Shown in pieces: positions 1-9,648 of a stretch of 64,000 bases of DNA. This DNA comes from Pedobacter cryoconitis (GTDB taxonomy: Bacteria > Bacteroidota > Bacteroidia > Sphingobacteriales > Sphingobacteriaceae): positions 62,001 to 126,000 of the forward strand of contig NZ_JACHCE010000007.1 of assembly GCF_014200605.1 (NCBI RefSeq). The letters run 5' to 3'. Each line of letters begins with the position of its first letter. The stretch's first letter is position 1. Under the pieces are notes generated by a model. The model had not been told where the DNA came from. It ran no database searches and saw only the letters and a program-made list of their open reading frames with translations. Made by a program: the position numbers and the translations under genes.

Positions 1-577
1 CACCAAAAAACTTTTCGACTGGTAGCTTTTCCATGAAAGCATTGATCTTTGAAGGCCCTATAAAAGTTAATCCATCAGGTTTATTCATATCTGAAGCGAT
101 CTTAGCTACAAACTTATTACTGGACACACCTGCAGAAGCAGATAGATTCAGCTCATTGCGGATAGCATCTTTAATTTGTTTGGCTATTTCAAGTGCAGAA
201 CCTATATTCAGTTTATCAGTGGTGACATCAAGATAAGCTTCGTCTAAAGAAAGGGGCTCTATCAGATCTGTATAACGCCCGAATATTTCTCTGATACTAA
301 CGGAAACGCTTTTATAAGCATCAAATCTTGGTCTTACAAATATAGCATGGGGGCAGAGCTGAATAGCTTTATGAGAAGACATAGCCGAATGTATACCAAA
401 TTCACGGGCTTCATAACTTGCTGTAGCTACTACACCACGGCCATCAGGAGAGCCGCCAACTACGATTGGTTTACCTCTGTACTCAGGAAAATCACGCTGT
501 TCTACGGTTGCATAAAATGCATCCATATCTATGTGAATAATTTTTCGCTGAATGGTTTTTTCGGTATTAACTGACAT
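1..577 (-). CDS. dinB: DNA polymerase IV (Y family), 5' part only
   Basis: Translesion DNA polymerase that copies past damaged bases. The frame is open from an ATG at 577 to the left edge of the window, so about 192 N-terminal residues are present and the C-terminal part is missing. Visible Y-family motifs are IDMDAFYA near residues 16-23, holding the first catalytic Asp, GRGVVATASYEAR, and LSLDEAYLDV near residues 108-118, holding the second Asp and Glu pair. SAGVSSNKFVAKIASD then follows, as in the palm and thumb of DinB. The ORF is divergent from the large fusion gene at 749. Family assignment is firm. Whether the missing C-terminus is intact cannot be seen. Confidence 0.95.
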   Translation of the reverse strand, partial: MSVNTEKTIQRKIIHIDMDAFYATVEQRDFPEYRGKPIVVGGSPDGRGVVATASYEAREFGIHSAMSSHKAIQLCPHAIFVRPRFDAYKSVSVSIREIFGRYTDLIEPLSLDEAYLDVTTDKLNIGSALEIAKQIKDAIRNELNLSASAGVSSNKFVAKIASDMNKPDGLTFIGPSKINAFMEKLPVEKFFG

Positions 578-748
578 CCTGATTTATGGTTATACAAATC
601 TCCCCATTATCTCCGGTTTTTTTGTCAAATTCTCCTTATATTTGAACAATATTAAGATTTTTTTAATTATTGCTCTTTTAATATTTCCTGCTGCTTCAGG
701 CAGAAAAGGCTATAGTTTAATCTTGAATGCTAATTATTTATTCCACAA

Positions 749-3700
749 ATGCCCGAAAAACAGATTTTTCAGACCACAAAGAAAAGTAGATGGATTACTT
801 TTCAATGGGTTACCAGAATGCTTTTTATAGTGTTCATTATTGCTTCCGCGTGCGTAGCCTATACGCTGCTTTCTAATCATTATCCAAATTTGCCCATTAT
901 CAATAGTACGGCTACTTTAAGCAAGAAACAGATTGAGGACATTAAAAAATCAAAAACATATTCAGATTTTAAAATTTCTAAAAAGAAATTGCTGCATATA
1001 CAAGAACACCAGAAAATAAACCGGCTTAAACACCCGAATAATAAAGCCAGGATCAATGCCGGTTTTTATGTTAACTGGGATCCGCAATCGCTGACCGATT
1101 TAAAAGACAATATCAAACATCTTGATATGGTGGTTACGGAGTCCTTTTTTATTAAGAATGGTGCGGATACATTAATTGATCAGGTGAATGTAGAGGCGAT
1201 GAAAGTGATCAATAAGCATAAAAAGGTAGCCATTGCTATGGTTTCGAACTTTAGTGTAGATCGTTTTGATGGTAATGCTATTCATAAGCTGTTGCAGAAT
1301 AAGTCTTTACAGAACAGGTTTATTGATAACCTGATCAAATCTTTAAAGAAATACGGATTTCATGGCGTAAATATTGATTTTGAAGAGATCAAAGAGAAGT
1401 CTGATGCACCACTTGCTGCATTTCAGAAAAATCTGTATGAGAAACTCCATGCACAGAATATGATTGTTACGCAGGATATTTCTCCTGAAAATGATGATTA
1501 TAACTTACCATTACTGGAGAAATATAATGACTATGTTTTCGTGATGGCTTATGATCAGCATAGTGAAAACAGTAATGCGGGTGATGTTTCTCACCAGCAA
1601 TGGGTAGAAGAGCAACTGGATAAAATCTGTCAAAAGATATCTTCTGAAAAAGTTATCCTGGCACTGGCTTGTTATGGTTATGACTGGCCGGATAAAGACG
1701 TAGGTAAAAATGTAACCTATCAACAGGCCATTGCCAATGCAAACAGGTATGGTGGCAAGATCAAATACGATCCTGTTTCAGCAAATCTTAATTATAACTA
1801 TACGGATGAATCGGGTTTACATCACCAGGTGTTTTTTACTGACGCAGCTACCAATTTTAACCTGATCAGAAAGGCTGACGACTGGGATGTTGCTGGTATA
1901 GCCATCTGGCGTATGGGAGCTGAAGATCCAAGATTATGGAGTTTCATTTCTAAGGATCTGAGTATTGATTCGGTAAGGAAAAGTGGAGTGGATTTAAAAA
2001 AGTTAACTCATATTGGCTTAAATGATAGAATTGATTACTCTGGTGAAGGTGAAGTGCTGGATTTAGTTTCTGTTCCTAAACAGGGTAAGATTGATGTTAA
2101 ACTGGATACACAGAACTATGTGATTTCGAATCAGACTTATGTCGATCTGCCTACAAAATACAGTATCCGCAGATATGGACATGCAGAGAAGAAAATCGTA
2201 TTGACATTTGATGACGGACCTGATCCTATTTATACCCCTCAGATCATTGATATTTTGCAGAGAGAAAAAGTTCCGGGTAGCTTTTTTGTTGTAGGAATCA
2301 TGGCCGAGCAGAATATGGGGCTGTTGCTCAAAGAATTTAAACTTGGTTATGAGATTGGAAATCATACATTTTTCCATCCTGATATGTCAAAAGTAGGCCC
2401 TGAGCGTGTGAATTTTGAATTGAATGCAACCAGAAAATTAATTGAGGCAGTAACCGGACATAGTACGATTTTATTCCGTCCTCCATTTAATGCTGATGCT
2501 GAACCCTCTACTTCTGCAGAGATTTTGCCTGTAGCACAAAGCAGGGATCAGAATTATATCAATATCGGGGAGTCTATTGATCCGCAGGATTGGCAGCCTG
2601 GAATTAGTGCAGATGAAATTTTTAATGCTGTTGTTAAATATCAGAATAATGGAAATGTGCTTTTACTGCATGATGCTGGTGGTAACCGTTCGGCAACTGT
2701 AGAAGCTTTGCCAAGGATTATTAAATATTTTAAGGCTAAAGGATATGAGTTTGTAACGATAGGAAACCTGATTGGCAAGAAGAAAGATGAATTGATGCCT
2801 CCGGTAAAAGCGGGCCGCAATAGCTTTATTACTTCTGGAAATACACTGTTTCTGAATGTATTCTCTTATGGAACTTTAATTCTGAATTATGTATTTATCC
2901 TGGCGATCATCCTGGCGATGTTAAGGAGTATTTTTATTGCTATTCTGGCTGTTAAACAGAAAATAGCGACTAAAAAAGATGCTTTGTTATTACTGGAAAA
3001 TCCTGACATGAAGGTGAGTATTATTATTCCTGCCTATAATGAGGAAGTGACTGTAGTACAAACTTTAAACAGTCTGTTAAAGACTACTTATAAGAATGCA
3101 GAATTCATTTTTGTGGATGATGGTTCTTCGGATCGTACGGTTGAATTGGTAAAAGAGCATTTCAGTCATATGCCAAATATCAAGATATATACTAAAGTAA
3201 ATGGGGGTAAAGCTTCTGCTCTAAACTTTGGTATTGCGCATTCTGAAACTGATTTCGTGATCTGTATTGATGCAGATACGCAATTGAAAACGGATGCAAT
3301 AACAGAATTGATGCGTTATTTCTATGACGATGAAATTGCAGCGGTAGCTGGTACAGTAAAAGTGGGTAACAAGATCAACCTGATTACAAACTGGCAGTCT
3401 ATTGAGTATATTACAGCTCAGAATATGGACAGAAGAGCATTTGATATTTTGAATACTATTACTGTTGTGCCAGGGGCGATTGGAGCTTTCAGAAAACAGG
3501 TGATCCAGGAAGTAGGTGGTTTCACTACCGATACGCTGGCTGAAGACTGTGATTTGACTATGCGTATTCTGAGAGCTGGTTATACAGTTAGAAACTGTGA
3601 TACTGCGATTGCTTATACAGAGGCTCCTGAAACGGTAAATATGTTATTGAAGCAGCGTCTGAGATGGAGTTTTGGAGTTATGCAGAGTTTCTGGAAAAAT

Positions 3701-4147
3701 AGAAAAACGCTTTTAAATAAAAAGTATGGTTATTTTGGAATGGTGGGGATGCCTAATATCCTGATCTATCAGATTATACTTCCATTATTTTCGCCATTGG
3801 CAGATTTCTTTATGGTGCTGTCTATTATTACCGGACTGTTTTCTTTATCTTCTGTAAATTCACTTACGCTCGAAGGAATGGGTAGTTTGCTAAGTCTTAA
3901 TAATGGATTCGGACAGGTTTTCTTTTTCTATTGTGTATTTATCCTGGTAGATTTATTCTTTGCCGGCATAGCATTCAGAATGGAGAAAGAGCCTTATAAA
4001 AAATTGCTTTATATTATCCCTCAGCGTTTTTACTGGAGACAGCTGATGTACCTGGTCTTATTCAGATCGGTACGTAAGGCATTGAAAGGCGAGTTAGAAG
4101 GATGGGGCGTTTTAAAACGTACAGGAAACGTAAAAGAGCAATCTTAA
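749..4147 (+). CDS. GH18 / polysaccharide deacetylase / GT2 trifunctional membrane protein
   Basis: A 1132-residue fusion of three polysaccharide enzymes. Residues about 24-41 are a membrane segment. A GH18-like domain follows (about 95-410) with HGVNIDFEE near residue 205-213; compared with the usual DxxDxDxE, the first two Asp are His and Asn, while the last Asp and the catalytic Glu remain, as in SleL/YaaH-type GH18. Next is a NodB-type deacetylase (about 480-680) with TFDDGPD, GNHTFFHPD and RPPFN, so the Asp-His-His metal site is complete. After a membrane segment (about 700-740) comes a processive GT2 domain (from about 754) with IIPAYNEE, IDADTQ, LAEDCDLT and QRLRW, followed by C-terminal membrane helices. 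Predicted layout: hydrolase and deacetylase outside the cytoplasm, GT2 inside. By analogy with PgaB/PgaC it likely makes, deacetylates and trims a beta-GlcNAc polymer; the substrate is inferred. A TATATTTG box at 637-644 could be its promoter -7 element. Confidence 0.9.
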   Translation: MPEKQIFQTTKKSRWITFQWVTRMLFIVFIIASACVAYTLLSNHYPNLPIINSTATLSKKQIEDIKKSKTYSDFKISKKKLLHIQEHQKINRLKHPNNKARINAGFYVNWDPQSLTDLKDNIKHLDMVVTESFFIKNGADTLIDQVNVEAMKVINKHKKVAIAMVSNFSVDRFDGNAIHKLLQNKSLQNRFIDNLIKSLKKYGFHGVNIDFEEIKEKSDAPLAAFQKNLYEKLHAQNMIVTQDISPENDDYNLPLLEKYNDYVFVMAYDQHSENSNAGDVSHQQWVEEQLDKICQKISSEKVILALACYGYDWPDKDVGKNVTYQQAIANANRYGGKIKYDPVSANLNYNYTDESGLHHQVFFTDAATNFNLIRKADDWDVAGIAIWRMGAEDPRLWSFISKDLSIDSVRKSGVDLKKLTHIGLNDRIDYSGEGEVLDLVSVPKQGKIDVKLDTQNYVISNQTYVDLPTKYSIRRYGHAEKKIVLTFDDGPDPIYTPQIIDILQREKVPGSFFVVGIMAEQNMGLLLKEFKLGYEIGNHTFFHPDMSKVGPERVNFELNATRKLIEAVTGHSTILFRPPFNADAEPSTSAEILPVAQSRDQNYINIGESIDPQDWQPGISADEIFNAVVKYQNNGNVLLLHDAGGNRSATVEALPRIIKYFKAKGYEFVTIGNLIGKKKDELMPPVKAGRNSFITSGNTLFLNVFSYGTLILNYVFILAIILAMLRSIFIAILAVKQKIATKKDALLLLENPDMKVSIIIPAYNEEVTVVQTLNSLLKTTYKNAEFIFVDDGSSDRTVELVKEHFSHMPNIKIYTKVNGGKASALNFGIAHSETDFVICIDADTQLKTDAITELMRYFYDDEIAAVAGTVKVGNKINLITNWQSIEYITAQNMDRRAFDILNTITVVPGAIGAFRKQVIQEVGGFTTDTLAEDCDLTMRILRAGYTVRNCDTAIAYTEAPETVNMLLKQRLRWSFGVMQSFWKNRKTLLNKKYGYFGMVGMPNILIYQIILPLFSPLADFFMVLSIITGLFSLSSVNSLTLEGMGSLLSLNNGFGQVFFFYCVFILVDLFFAGIAFRMEKEPYKKLLYIIPQRFYWRQLMYLVLFRSVRKALKGELEGWGVLKRTGNVKEQS

Positions 4148-4201
4148 TTAAAATTTATAGTAAAAAATACATTAATATATACAATACGAAAGAACAATAA
4201 T

Positions 4202-4546
4202 ATGACTAACGATAACGCAAAACCAATATTTGCAGATTTTAATGAATTCTATATCAAAGCTGTTGAGCCTTTAAAAGCTGCGAACCCTATCTTTGTAAGA
4301 CTGGATGGAAAGACAAAAGGAGATACCCGTGTAATTTTTGCTTATTTCTTATATCAGGAGAAAAAATGGAAAGTTAATGCAGATACACATATCGACAGGT
4401 TAAAGATTGCTTTTGATCTTGGCGCCAAAGGAAATGATCCTTTCGTAATCAAAGCATTAAGAGATAACAATGGCGAGTACCTGGCTATCAAGGGTCAGCC
4501 TGTAAGAAACAGCAAATTGTATATTTACGCTGTTGAAGCTAAATAA
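4202..4546 (+). CDS. Small conserved hypothetical protein next to the polysaccharide fusion
   Basis: A 114-residue soluble protein with no signal peptide or membrane segment. I do not recognise its family. It is rich in Lys and Asp, with alternating hydrophobic segments (for example RVIFAYFLYQEKKWKV and KLYIYAVEA) that suggest a small alpha/beta or beta-sandwich fold. It starts 54 nt after the fusion gene on the same strand and ends just before a strong terminator, so both genes are probably in one transcript. A role in the same polysaccharide process is only inferred from position. Confidence 0.75.
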   Translation: MTNDNAKPIFADFNEFYIKAVEPLKAANPIFVRLDGKTKGDTRVIFAYFLYQEKKWKVNADTHIDRLKIAFDLGAKGNDPFVIKALRDNNGEYLAIKGQPVRNSKLYIYAVEAK

Positions 4547-4553
4547 GTTGAAT

Positions 4554-4589
4554 AAAAAAGCGCCCCGTATTATTACGGGGCGCTTTTTT
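4554..4589. terminator. Bidirectional intrinsic terminator
   Basis: A perfect 10-bp GC-rich stem (4560-4569 with 4574-4583, loop TTAT) flanked by A6 on the left and T6 on the right. It can therefore end transcription on both strands. It lies between the convergent genes ending at 4546 (+) and 4607 (-). Confidence 0.93.
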
Positions 4590-4606
4590 ATGGAGTGATT
4601 TTATCT

Positions 4607-5797
4607 TTAATTAACTGTTTTCTTTAATTCTATAATGGTAATTTCTGGCCAGATCCCTATTCTTCCTGAGAAGCCCAGGAAGCCAAAACCTCTGTTAATA
4701 TTCAGCACTCTTCCGTTTTCCTGCTTGATCCCTGCCCAGTGTGCATAGCGGTATTTAACCGGACTCCATTTAATACCAAACGCTTCCAGACCAAATTGCA
4801 TACCGTGGGTATGGCCTGAAAGTGTAAGCTGCACTTTATTACCAAAGACTTTAACTTGTTCTTCCCAGTGGCTTGGATCGTGGGATAATAAGATTTTAAA
4901 GTCAGTACTGACAGTTCCTTCCAGAGATTTTTTCAGATCACCTCTTTCTCCAAAACCGAGTCCCCAGTTTTCTACTCCTGCAAGAATGATCTTTTGATCT
5001 TCTTTTTTAAGTTCAACATGGTTGTCTAAAAGTAACTGAAAACCTAAATCTTTATGGTAAGTTTTGAGTTGTTCCAGATTTTTAGCTTTCACACTATCAG
5101 ATTCCCATTTGACATAATCACCGTAATCATGGTTCCCCAAAATAGAAAACTGACCATAAGGAGCTTTGATTTGTGAAAAATAACTGATCCAGGGTTTAAT
5201 CTCTTCGGCTTTATTATTAACCAGGTCACCCGTAAATACGAATAAATCAGCTTTTTGCTGATTGATCAGAGTGATCCCTTTTTGTACAGCAGATGGATTA
5301 TTGAAACTACCAGCATGGACATCAGAAATCTGTGCGAGTTTAAAACCGTCAAATTTATCGGGCAGATCATCAAAATAAAGAACATGGTTTATAACCTGAT
5401 ATTTGTATTTTCCGAAAATCATTCCATAAACAAAAAGTAAAATAGTAAGAAGGAACATCAGAAAGGATACTTCTACCCAATAGATATTTCTGCCTGTTCC
5501 GGTAAACAGTCCTGGTACATCACCTATAAACAGGAAAATTGATAAGACAACTTCAGCAGCAAAAAGAGTAAGCAGCAGATGGCTTGAAATCTTAAAAAAC
5601 CAATCCATACCATGTGCATTCATTCTTCTGATGGCTATAAACAGTGATCCGATTGCAGCTATAATAAACAGGCAAAATGCAGGAGTGACGAAGCCGGAGT
5701 TACTTAAACTTAAAAATCCTGAGAGTACGTACCAGTTTAAAAGGAAAATAAAAATGGCAAAAAGTACAATGGGAAGGAGGTTGATTTTTCTTTTCAT
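4607..5797 (-). CDS. Membrane-anchored calcineurin-like metallophosphoesterase
   Basis: A phosphoesterase of the YkuE/YaeI-like group. About four hydrophobic helices occupy the first 130 residues. The catalytic domain follows with AQISDVHAG (near residue 155), FTGDLVNN, LGNHDYG (near 220), LLSHDP and LSGHTHGMQ (near 326), giving the full set of metal ligands of a two-metal site. Members of this family act on phosphate esters at the cell envelope, some on UDP-linked lipid precursors; the substrate here is unknown. The frame stays open to 5860, but I choose the ATG at 5797 because the protein then begins MKRK followed directly by the first membrane helix, while the extra 21 residues do not look like protein of this family. 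It lies downstream of the TonB receptor gene on the same strand. Confidence 0.88.
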   Translation of the reverse strand: MKRKINLLPIVLFAIFIFLLNWYVLSGFLSLSNSGFVTPAFCLFIIAAIGSLFIAIRRMNAHGMDWFFKISSHLLLTLFAAEVVLSIFLFIGDVPGLFTGTGRNIYWVEVSFLMFLLTILLFVYGMIFGKYKYQVINHVLYFDDLPDKFDGFKLAQISDVHAGSFNNPSAVQKGITLINQQKADLFVFTGDLVNNKAEEIKPWISYFSQIKAPYGQFSILGNHDYGDYVKWESDSVKAKNLEQLKTYHKDLGFQLLLDNHVELKKEDQKIILAGVENWGLGFGERGDLKKSLEGTVSTDFKILLSHDPSHWEEQVKVFGNKVQLTLSGHTHGMQFGLEAFGIKWSPVKYRYAHWAGIKQENGRVLNINRGFGFLGFSGRIGIWPEITIIELKKTVN

Positions 5798-5872
5798 AAT
5801 CTGCGATAAATATAAATAATTTCTAATCAACCAAATGTCATTAACTGAGCAGGTCAGCAAGAGCTGTGATGG

Positions 5873-8293
5873 TTAGAATTTGAAGCTATATCCGATTCTG
5901 AAAACCTGGGTTTCATAATAATCTGTACTGCGCATCCGAAACCCGTTACCTGTAATATCCCTTTGTATGTTTAATGTATTTAATAGATCTGTAGCGTTTA
6001 AAAATAGTTCTCCTGAACCTTTCTGTATAGTTTTTTTGATTCCCAGATCTACTGAATATCTTGCATTTACTCTGCCCTGAGGAATAAGATCTGGAGCCAG
6101 GTAGATTCCTGTCAGTTGGGCTTCAAATCCATTTGAAAGATGGAACATACTGTTTATCTTAAAATTCCCGGAAATTAGCTGTTCCCGATCTGAAGTATAG
6201 ATTACTGGTACAGGATATTTATTTTCTATCTGGAAAGCATTAATTGTATTCTGATAAACGTTAGCATTGGCATTGACAGAAATCCACCCTGCAAGATCTT
6301 GTTTCACAATCAGTTCAATTCCTGAATTATAACTTCTCCCTGCATTCTGAAATACATTGTAAATTAGTGTACTGGCTGGTGCCTGTGTGGCTATACGGGT
6401 TATTGTTCCATCTGTAATCCGGTGATAAAATGCTGTATAAAAATAACCTTTGCCCCAGTTGTTTTTATAACCCAGTTCCAGGCTGCTGGTAAATTGTGGA
6501 CGTAAAGCCGGGTTTCCAACCTTGATAACTTCTGGTTCGTCATATTTTGGAAAGATCCGGATATCTACTTCATTTGGCCTGTCTACACGTCTGTTATAAA
6601 ATATAGAAATTTTATGCTGATCATTCAGCTTATAAGCTAAACGCAGGTTAGGAAATGGTCTGGCATAATCGTAACCTTCACTTTTATAGGTATTGTGGTT
6701 TGGATTTACTTTATAATCTACTTTTACATATTCAGCCCTTAATCCAGCTTCCAGCTCAAACTGATTGTTTTCATAAACGTAGTTCCCATAAATAGCGGGA
6801 ATAGTCTCCCTATAATCTGCCCATCCACCAGCATTGATGTCGATTGGAGAGTTCAAACCGGGGAAGAACTGCATGTTTACAGGGATAGTTCTTCTGCGAA
6901 ACTTCAGGCCGCCTTCAATCTTTCCATGTTTTAAAGGACGGACATAATCTACATTCAGATCCGCTACTTGTTCATCAGAAAGGAGCTTAAACGAATCTTC
7001 TCCGGTATAGGCAGGCATTATATTGGTGAAAAAGTACTTTTCATCTTCCCGGTGGAAAGTATAATTGAAACTGGCATTGACTGTATGACCAGGTTGTTTG
7101 AAGTTATGCTGATATATTGCTGAAGCCGAGGCTGTATACTTTACCTCATCTTCTAAAAATTGCCATAAACGGCTGCGAACTGATAAATCGTGATTGAAAT
7201 ACGGGATATCACCACGGTCAATAATTTTTTCCCTATTGAAAAGGCCTGTTACAGTAACAGTATTGTAGTCATCTATATTCCAATCCATACCTGTTTTGGC
7301 TGTTGCAAAGGTGGTAATGCGATTGCGTTTTACTTGTTGACGGATGATTTCTCCGGTATCATAAGTCCGTTCGGCAAATTCGTTTCTGTTTAACGTTTGG
7401 GTATATAACCAATCTCCCTGAAAGAAGGTGTTAATTTTGTTTTTACGATAATTCAAAGATAGGGAAGGATTGATTTTGGGTGTGTTTTGGTATTGCGGAC
7501 GGATACCCGGCAGGTTTTCCTTTTTTTGCCATAATGCACCTAATCCACTGGTGAGTGTAGCTTTTCCATTAAATCCATCTTGTTTATTCTTTTTATAGAT
7601 GATGTTTATAATTCCTGCATTGCCATTGGCATCAAATTTAGCAGAAGGATTATTAATGATTTCGATCTTTTCAATTGCTGATGCCGGAATATTGTCCAGG
7701 CCTGTCTGGCCTGCGAATCCTGTAATTGCGGTTTGCTTTCCATCTATAAGAATGGAAACTTTATCACTTCCTCTTAATTCCAGTTTACCATCCTGTGTAG
7801 TGGATACCCCAGGTAAATTCTTCATGACCTGTAGTACTGAACCGCCCTCCTGACTGATATTATCAGCAACAGAAAAGGTCTTTTTATCCATTTTATTTCC
7901 AATTCCGCTGGTTTGCTGACCTGAAATTTTAATTTCGTTCAGGTTATTTGCATCTTCTTCCAGTTCTATATGGCCAAGGTCAAGAAAAGTGGTTAAGCTG
8001 CCAACCAATACAGGCAAGTGTTTGGTTTTATAACCTATATATGAAATAGCAAGGAGATGATTTCCACTGTTGATATCTGTCAGGCTAAACCGGCCGTTTC
8101 CATCACTTACTGTTCCGGCAATAAAGGCGCCCTCTCTGCTGGTTTTAAGCTGGACGTTTCCAAAAGGAATAGTTGTCTTTGTTTTTGAATCTTTGATTGT
8201 TCCTGATAAGGTTACTTTATTGGTTTGTTGCGCCCATCCCCAGAAGGGTAAAAAAAGAAATAAGATTAAAATGTGTTTGATTCTTTGCATCAT
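5873..8293 (-). CDS. TonB-dependent outer membrane beta-barrel receptor
   Basis: An 806-residue outer membrane protein with a Sec signal peptide ending near WGWAQQ. A carboxypeptidase-regulatory-like beta-sandwich (about 27-110) is followed by a plug-like domain (about 135-240, with LRGSDKVSILIDGKQT and NNPSAKFDANGNAGIINI) and a long barrel ending in Phe (IGYSFKF), the usual C-terminal signal for barrel assembly. It matches the outer membrane beta-barrel group that is common in Bacteroidetes and distinct from SusC. Ligand unknown. The gene follows the two-component pair with a 65-nt gap on the same strand, so it may be their target or partner. A second ATG two codons in (8290) is an equally good start. 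Confidence 0.88.
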   Translation of the reverse strand: MMQRIKHILILFLFLPFWGWAQQTNKVTLSGTIKDSKTKTTIPFGNVQLKTSREGAFIAGTVSDGNGRFSLTDINSGNHLLAISYIGYKTKHLPVLVGSLTTFLDLGHIELEEDANNLNEIKISGQQTSGIGNKMDKKTFSVADNISQEGGSVLQVMKNLPGVSTTQDGKLELRGSDKVSILIDGKQTAITGFAGQTGLDNIPASAIEKIEIINNPSAKFDANGNAGIINIIYKKNKQDGFNGKATLTSGLGALWQKKENLPGIRPQYQNTPKINPSLSLNYRKNKINTFFQGDWLYTQTLNRNEFAERTYDTGEIIRQQVKRNRITTFATAKTGMDWNIDDYNTVTVTGLFNREKIIDRGDIPYFNHDLSVRSRLWQFLEDEVKYTASASAIYQHNFKQPGHTVNASFNYTFHREDEKYFFTNIMPAYTGEDSFKLLSDEQVADLNVDYVRPLKHGKIEGGLKFRRRTIPVNMQFFPGLNSPIDINAGGWADYRETIPAIYGNYVYENNQFELEAGLRAEYVKVDYKVNPNHNTYKSEGYDYARPFPNLRLAYKLNDQHKISIFYNRRVDRPNEVDIRIFPKYDEPEVIKVGNPALRPQFTSSLELGYKNNWGKGYFYTAFYHRITDGTITRIATQAPASTLIYNVFQNAGRSYNSGIELIVKQDLAGWISVNANANVYQNTINAFQIENKYPVPVIYTSDREQLISGNFKINSMFHLSNGFEAQLTGIYLAPDLIPQGRVNARYSVDLGIKKTIQKGSGELFLNATDLLNTLNIQRDITGNGFRMRSTDYYETQVFRIGYSFKF

Positions 8294-8358
8294 ATCAAAA
8301 TTTGTGTGTAATTTTTGATGACAAAGTTTCTTTATGAATTGGGAGAAATATTGGATTT

Positions 8359-9648
8359 TCAGAAGCTGATTATAAAAATATGCTGTTTATTTATAAAGTT
8401 ATAATTAACCTGCCATTGATAAAGGTCGCAGATCTGTTTGATAATGGCCAGCCCTAATCCGCTGCCAGGGTTAATTGCCGAGGTCGTGCTGAACCGTCTG
8501 AACAGCTTGTGTTCCGCTAAGCTATTAGTTCCTGTGTTTATTATTCTAAGCTGATTTGTGGTCAATTCTATACTGATGCTGCCGTGAGGTATATTATGTT
8601 TGATTGCATTAATCAGAAGGTTATTTATCAGCACCTCTATTAGCACAGTATTGGTCTGCAGTGATACGTCTGGCTGGATTTTTTTTTCTAATGTTAATTG
8701 CTTTCCTTCTAAGTGCTCTGTTAAAATGTCTGTCAGATCTGTCAATAGAAGGGACAAATTTATAGTTTCACCAACTGCAAACTGTCGATTTTCAATCCGG
8801 GCAAGTAGTAAAAGGTTCTTATTGATACGCGAGACCCGTGTGAGCGCTGTATTTGCACTTTCTATGATGGTGTATTGTTCATCTGTCAGTGCCGGATGTT
8901 GAAATAATAAGTCCATTTTTGACTGAATTATAGCCAGTGGAGTCTGTAATTCGTGGGAGACATTTTCTGTAAATTCTTTTTGCTGTTTGTATACGTTTAC
9001 ATTCCTTATTAATAGTTTACCAAGGCTGTCATTCAGCTCATTGAATTCCTGGATATTGCTGTTTTCAAAAGAGATTCCCTCATCACTATTGAGCTTGAAT
9101 TTTTTGATAGTGTTTAAGGTCACATAAAAGGGCTGCCAGATACTTGCTGATAATCTTCTTATTAAAAAAATAAATCCACCAAGGAGTAGCAGAAAGAAGA
9201 AAATAGCTGTTAATGAAATGGCCGTTACCGTTTCATCCGTTTCTTCCATATTGGTTTCTATAAGCAGACGGTAGTATTTATGATTAATCCGGACGCTGGT
9301 TGAAAGACTTCGGAACTGCTCTGTGTCTTGCAGGAAATGATCAAAACGGGTGCTGGTATAAATGCTGTCTTTAATTACCGTATCTGTTGGATGGGAGGTC
9401 AGTATAAATCCGGGTTCTATCTCGTTCCATATATTGATAGTTTGTTCTATGGTACTATCTGGCAGGTTTAGCTTTGAAAGTCTTGATTCTATCTTATCAC
9501 GAAGAGCATATTGATGTTTATCGAGTTCGTTTATCCAGATCCGGTCCACAATGAAATAATATGCCGGAATACTTAACAGAAGTACAATTAATGCGTAAAT
9601 GGCAAGAGGCCGCAGGGTTTTATCAAGTAATCGCTTCATATTTCCCAT
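8359..9648 (-). CDS. Sensor histidine kinase
   Basis: Inner-membrane sensor kinase of a two-component system. Two membrane helices (about 14-33 and 142-163) frame a roughly 105-residue extracytoplasmic sensor. A linker is followed by the phosphoacceptor motif ENVSHELQTPLA (His near residue 230) and a Bergerat ATPase with the N-box around NNLLINAIKHN and the G-box GSGLGLAII. The start overlaps the end of the response regulator gene. An in-frame ATG at 9639 forms an ATGA overlap with the regulator stop, typical of translational coupling, and is as likely as the one at 9648. Its partner is the regulator at 9636-10310. Confidence 0.93.
   Translation of the reverse strand: MGNMKRLLDKTLRPLAIYALIVLLLSIPAYYFIVDRIWINELDKHQYALRDKIESRLSKLNLPDSTIEQTINIWNEIEPGFILTSHPTDTVIKDSIYTSTRFDHFLQDTEQFRSLSTSVRINHKYYRLLIETNMEETDETVTAISLTAIFFFLLLLGGFIFLIRRLSASIWQPFYVTLNTIKKFKLNSDEGISFENSNIQEFNELNDSLGKLLIRNVNVYKQQKEFTENVSHELQTPLAIIQSKMDLLFQHPALTDEQYTIIESANTALTRVSRINKNLLLLARIENRQFAVGETINLSLLLTDLTDILTEHLEGKQLTLEKKIQPDVSLQTNTVLIEVLINNLLINAIKHNIPHGSISIELTTNQLRIINTGTNSLAEHKLFRRFSTTSAINPGSGLGLAIIKQICDLYQWQVNYNFINKQHIFIISF

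Noticed and set aside
347..574. Forward ORF of 75 codons beside the left edge
   Set aside because: It lies entirely within dinB on the other strand, with no family resemblance; dinB has clear Y-family motifs in this interval.
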